Notes under the pieces: model-generated
Database searches by the model: none
Told to the model about the DNA's origin: nothing
What the model saw: the letters and a program-made list of their open reading frames with translations, nothing else
Assembly (NCBI GenBank): GCA_023159155.1
Contig: JAJNNX010000012.1
Location: 744,001 to 808,000, forward strand
Direction: 5' to 3'
From: Ustulina deusta
Lineage: Eukaryota; Ascomycota; Sordariomycetes; Xylariales; Xylariaceae
Length of the DNA: 64,000 nucleotides
Position numbers and translations under genes: made by a program
Part shown: positions 61,574-64,000 of the stretch, piece after piece
Layout: each line of letters starts with the position of its first letter
How positions within the stretch are numbered: the first letter of the stretch is position 1

Positions 61574-63182
61574 ATGCAGGAGTCCTTCGACCGATCCACT
61601 GGCCAGACGTTTCTTCAATGGGATGTTCCCGCACCCGCAGCCATGCCAGTGCCGTGGAATCGGACCCGTCACCCCATCCGCACCAATTCCTGGCCTCAAT
61701 CGTGCCACTCCGGTGCCGCGCCGCTCGTCGATATGTGTTTGAAAGTTGCCGCGCAGCACATCGACCAACTGGACAGGTTGCATCTTCAGTACCTCCCCAT
61801 CCAGTGTAAGTGCGGAATCCTCGTGTTCCGAGATTTGAATGCTCGCGAAGACGTGATCCCACCCTCCGCTCAAATGGAGACCACTAACACTTCCTATTGG
61901 AGTGGTGGGTAGAATATGGGAGCACGTAAAGCAAACGAAAATGCTATCGGTGGAAACCTGGAAACTCCTGGCCAGCATCCTGGGACCGGGAGTGACAAGG
62001 GAGGAAGGGATGGAACGTTACATCTGTCCCATCTTGGTAAACCATAGCATCTCGATCCCCAAGACACAGCCCCTTCCAGCATACATAGGGCCTTTAGTTT
62101 CTGATACACTGGACTTTCTAACACACCTTACCATCGCTGGAAGCGTCAATGGTGGGACTGCTGAGCTGCTCCAGCTGGTCCAGCTCACGAATCTGGCTGT
62201 CCTCGAGGTCATCCAGCCCAGCGATGAAGCAAATTCGTGGTCCTTCCCCCGGTTAACCGACTCCATTGTACGAGAGTGGTCCACGACCCCGGGCGCCTTC
62301 CCGCTCCTAAGGATTTTGAGAGTTTGGGGGGAAGACCACACCACAAGACATTCCCTCCGCTACATCGGCGCGTTTCCGTCCCTCGTCATGTACGATGTCG
62401 CTGGAAGAAGGCGCGATTGGGAAGAGAAAAGCGAGTCTGTTTGGAAATCGAAAAGGTGGACATGGACGCCGCGTCTGGAAGACACTTTACTTCGGCACTT
62501 CAGTCTTTTCGAGGCCAGCATACCTGACGATGTACGGGAGTTAAAGTCCGATGTGACAATCGACGTCAGTCCACTAGTAGAATACGAGGCGATTGAAGTC
62601 CCTGAAATAAGACTCATCCGTTGCCAGACGGAGGATCCAAACTTGCAAGAAGGGTTGGGGGAATTCGATGATACCCTCAGTCTACGACGAATGTTTCGTG
62701 TCTGGCACCTCAGGGGGATGTATGACTGGATTGGATACTCCCCCTACTACGGGATCTCCGATTTTCTAGACAGCGAGAGTTTCTGGGGTTTCTTCATGTA
62801 TTGCTATATCGGAACACTCTTATCCAATCGGGATCTAAGCGCGCAAGGGCTCGAGATTGATGAACGCGCACTTGGCCTCGGACACATCGTCCTTCCACCT
62901 CGGCCCATGATCAACTTAATCCTCGGCGAAACTACCTCCCAGCCCACATACAATCGTAGGCCGTGGGACGAGCGGGAGCGAGGCGACATAGGGAGAAGTT
63001 TCGAAACTCAGCTCACATTTGTTCGACATCGCCATCGTGAGGGAAAACGAGAAGCATCGGGGTCGGCGACTGTGGCGAGTGGGGCTGTCAAGCGGCCGGT
63101 TGACACTTCCGCTGCGACTCGCAAACCGCATAAAAAGCGGCAAAACGTCTCGAATATTCTCGAGTCATTCAACAAAGGATGA
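61574..63182 (+). CDS. Uncharacterised fungal leucine-rich protein
   Basis: Exons 61574..61805 and 61903..63182 encode 503 aa. The intron is 97 nt, with a GTAAGT donor, a CTAAC branch site and a GAG|TG acceptor, phase 1, rebuilding LPIQLVGRIWEHVK. The gene belongs by pattern to a family seen in many filamentous ascomycetes and without known function. It begins with SFDRSTGQTFLQW-like and Pro-rich sequence, then a helix ending HIDQLDRLHLQYLP, an F-box-like short segment (QLVGRIWEHV, TWKLLASIL), a leucine-rich-repeat-like stretch (LTNLAVLEVI, FPLLRILRVWG, FPSLVMYDVAGRR), and a basic C-terminus (RKPHKKRQN). The leucine-rich part suggests protein binding, and a substrate-adaptor role is a guess. 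The GTG-initiated frame at 61902 is not a real start, and the upstream exon supplies the ATG. Confidence 0.82.
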
Positions 63183-64000
63183 AAAGGGTTGCCAGACTTC
63201 TAGTGAAGGACAAACTGTATTTAGACGATGACATATATTCTCATAATGCGACCAACAAGCGGCGAGAGGACAGGATCGTCTCGGGAGTCGGCAGGGCCAA
63301 AGCCGTCTACTTTTTTTCACCCTCACCGCTTAACGTTGCAACTACGACTAACCGTCTTTCTTTGATGTTGGAAGCAGCATTCTAGGGTGCAGGAATGAGT
63401 GAAACCGTAGGATCGGTACCGGTGCAAGGATTTCTTGCTCCAGGTAGCAGATTCATGTCAAGTACACTCCGAAACTTTTCACATACAGCTTAAGGAGGGC
63501 CCTGCCTATAGTTCTGCAAATCCGTCCATCGAAGGTCCGTTGAGACACCTGCCCAAAGATGTTGCATAGCTGGCTAGTTTTGTATACCAGAAGCCCCAGG
63601 ACTTGTGACAATACATTAGATATATATAGTATGAATAGTATAGTTAGTTATAAATAAGTATTACTATTCTAACGAGTTTGGCACTGTATTTAAACCAAAA
63701 GGAGGATATATAAAATGACTGTTAATATCTACTCCTTTGACACACAGTCAAGATAATCGCCGTAGGTGAAAGGCAAACTTCCACTTTTTGTCTTTTGAAA
63801 AGATACACACCTATCGAAGAGAGCAGTGGGATATTTCTGTGACATAATCGCCCCACAACATGAAAAGAGTGCCGTCGTGTTGCTCTGTAGTTCAACTTCA
63901 ATAGGCACTGTGGATTGACGACTCTGCTTTGCCTAGGAAGATGGCTACGCTTCCATCTTTGCGGTAATGATGATATAAACATGAAATGCTTCCTATTGTC
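63183..64000. other. Right-edge non-coding flank
   Basis: AT-rich 3' flank of the leucine-rich gene, with only short frames. Nothing recognisable up to the window edge. Confidence 0.5.

Noticed and set aside
61520..61978. 152-aa minus-strand frame over the leucine-rich gene
   Set aside because: The plus-strand two-exon model explains the same sequence with splice sites and family-like motifs.

Overview
The window comes from a filamentous ascomycete (Pezizomycotina), most likely a Sordariomycete. The evidence is short introns of about 45-110 nt with GTRNGY donors and CTAAC/CTGAC/CTAAT branch sites, fungal gene families throughout (chitin-synthase activator Skt5, 2EXR, HET, SatP acetate carriers, MCT-like transporters), and a dispersed TAGGTA/ACCTAC motif typical of many Sordariomycete intergenic regions. 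Placement below class level is a guess. No bacterial operon, CRISPR array, rRNA or convincing tRNA was found.

Positions 1-32.9 kb are mostly a housekeeping block: a nuclear-looking coiled-coil protein, a mitochondrial carrier, RAD54, the Skt5/Chs4 activator, proteasome subunit RPN12, alpha-COP, and UDP-glucose:glycoprotein glucosyltransferase (UGGT). After these come a small trefoil-like ORF, a 2EXR-domain gene with a frame change, and a four-exon short-chain dehydrogenase (SDR). Positions 32.9-44.1 kb are an 11-kb stretch in which I can support no gene. Positions 44-49 kb hold a CCCH zinc-finger gene and a SatP-type acetate carrier. Positions 49-57 kb are gene-poor, with one small acidic protein and a decayed HET-domain gene. 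Positions 57-63.2 kb hold an MCT-like transporter, a second SDR and an uncharacterised leucine-rich fungal protein.

Most genes needed splicing by eye. Each exon chain was checked for GT/AG ends and codon phase, and exon coordinates are in the evidence. Three models keep an unresolved junction: the RAD54 first exon, SatP exon 2/3, and the middle of the 2EXR gene.

Functional links: alpha-COP and UGGT are a divergent pair sharing a 2.1-kb spacer. UGGT is an ER-lumen enzyme ending in a DEL-type retrieval tail, and COPI is the coat that returns such proteins to the ER. The Skt5 gene makes its CaaX prenylation box only by splicing in a terminal exon that codes for three residues. I saw no obviously new multi-gene system. 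The best leads are that splice-dependent CaaX box, the COPI/UGGT pair, the HET relic, and a 37-C homopolymer in the COPI/UGGT spacer.
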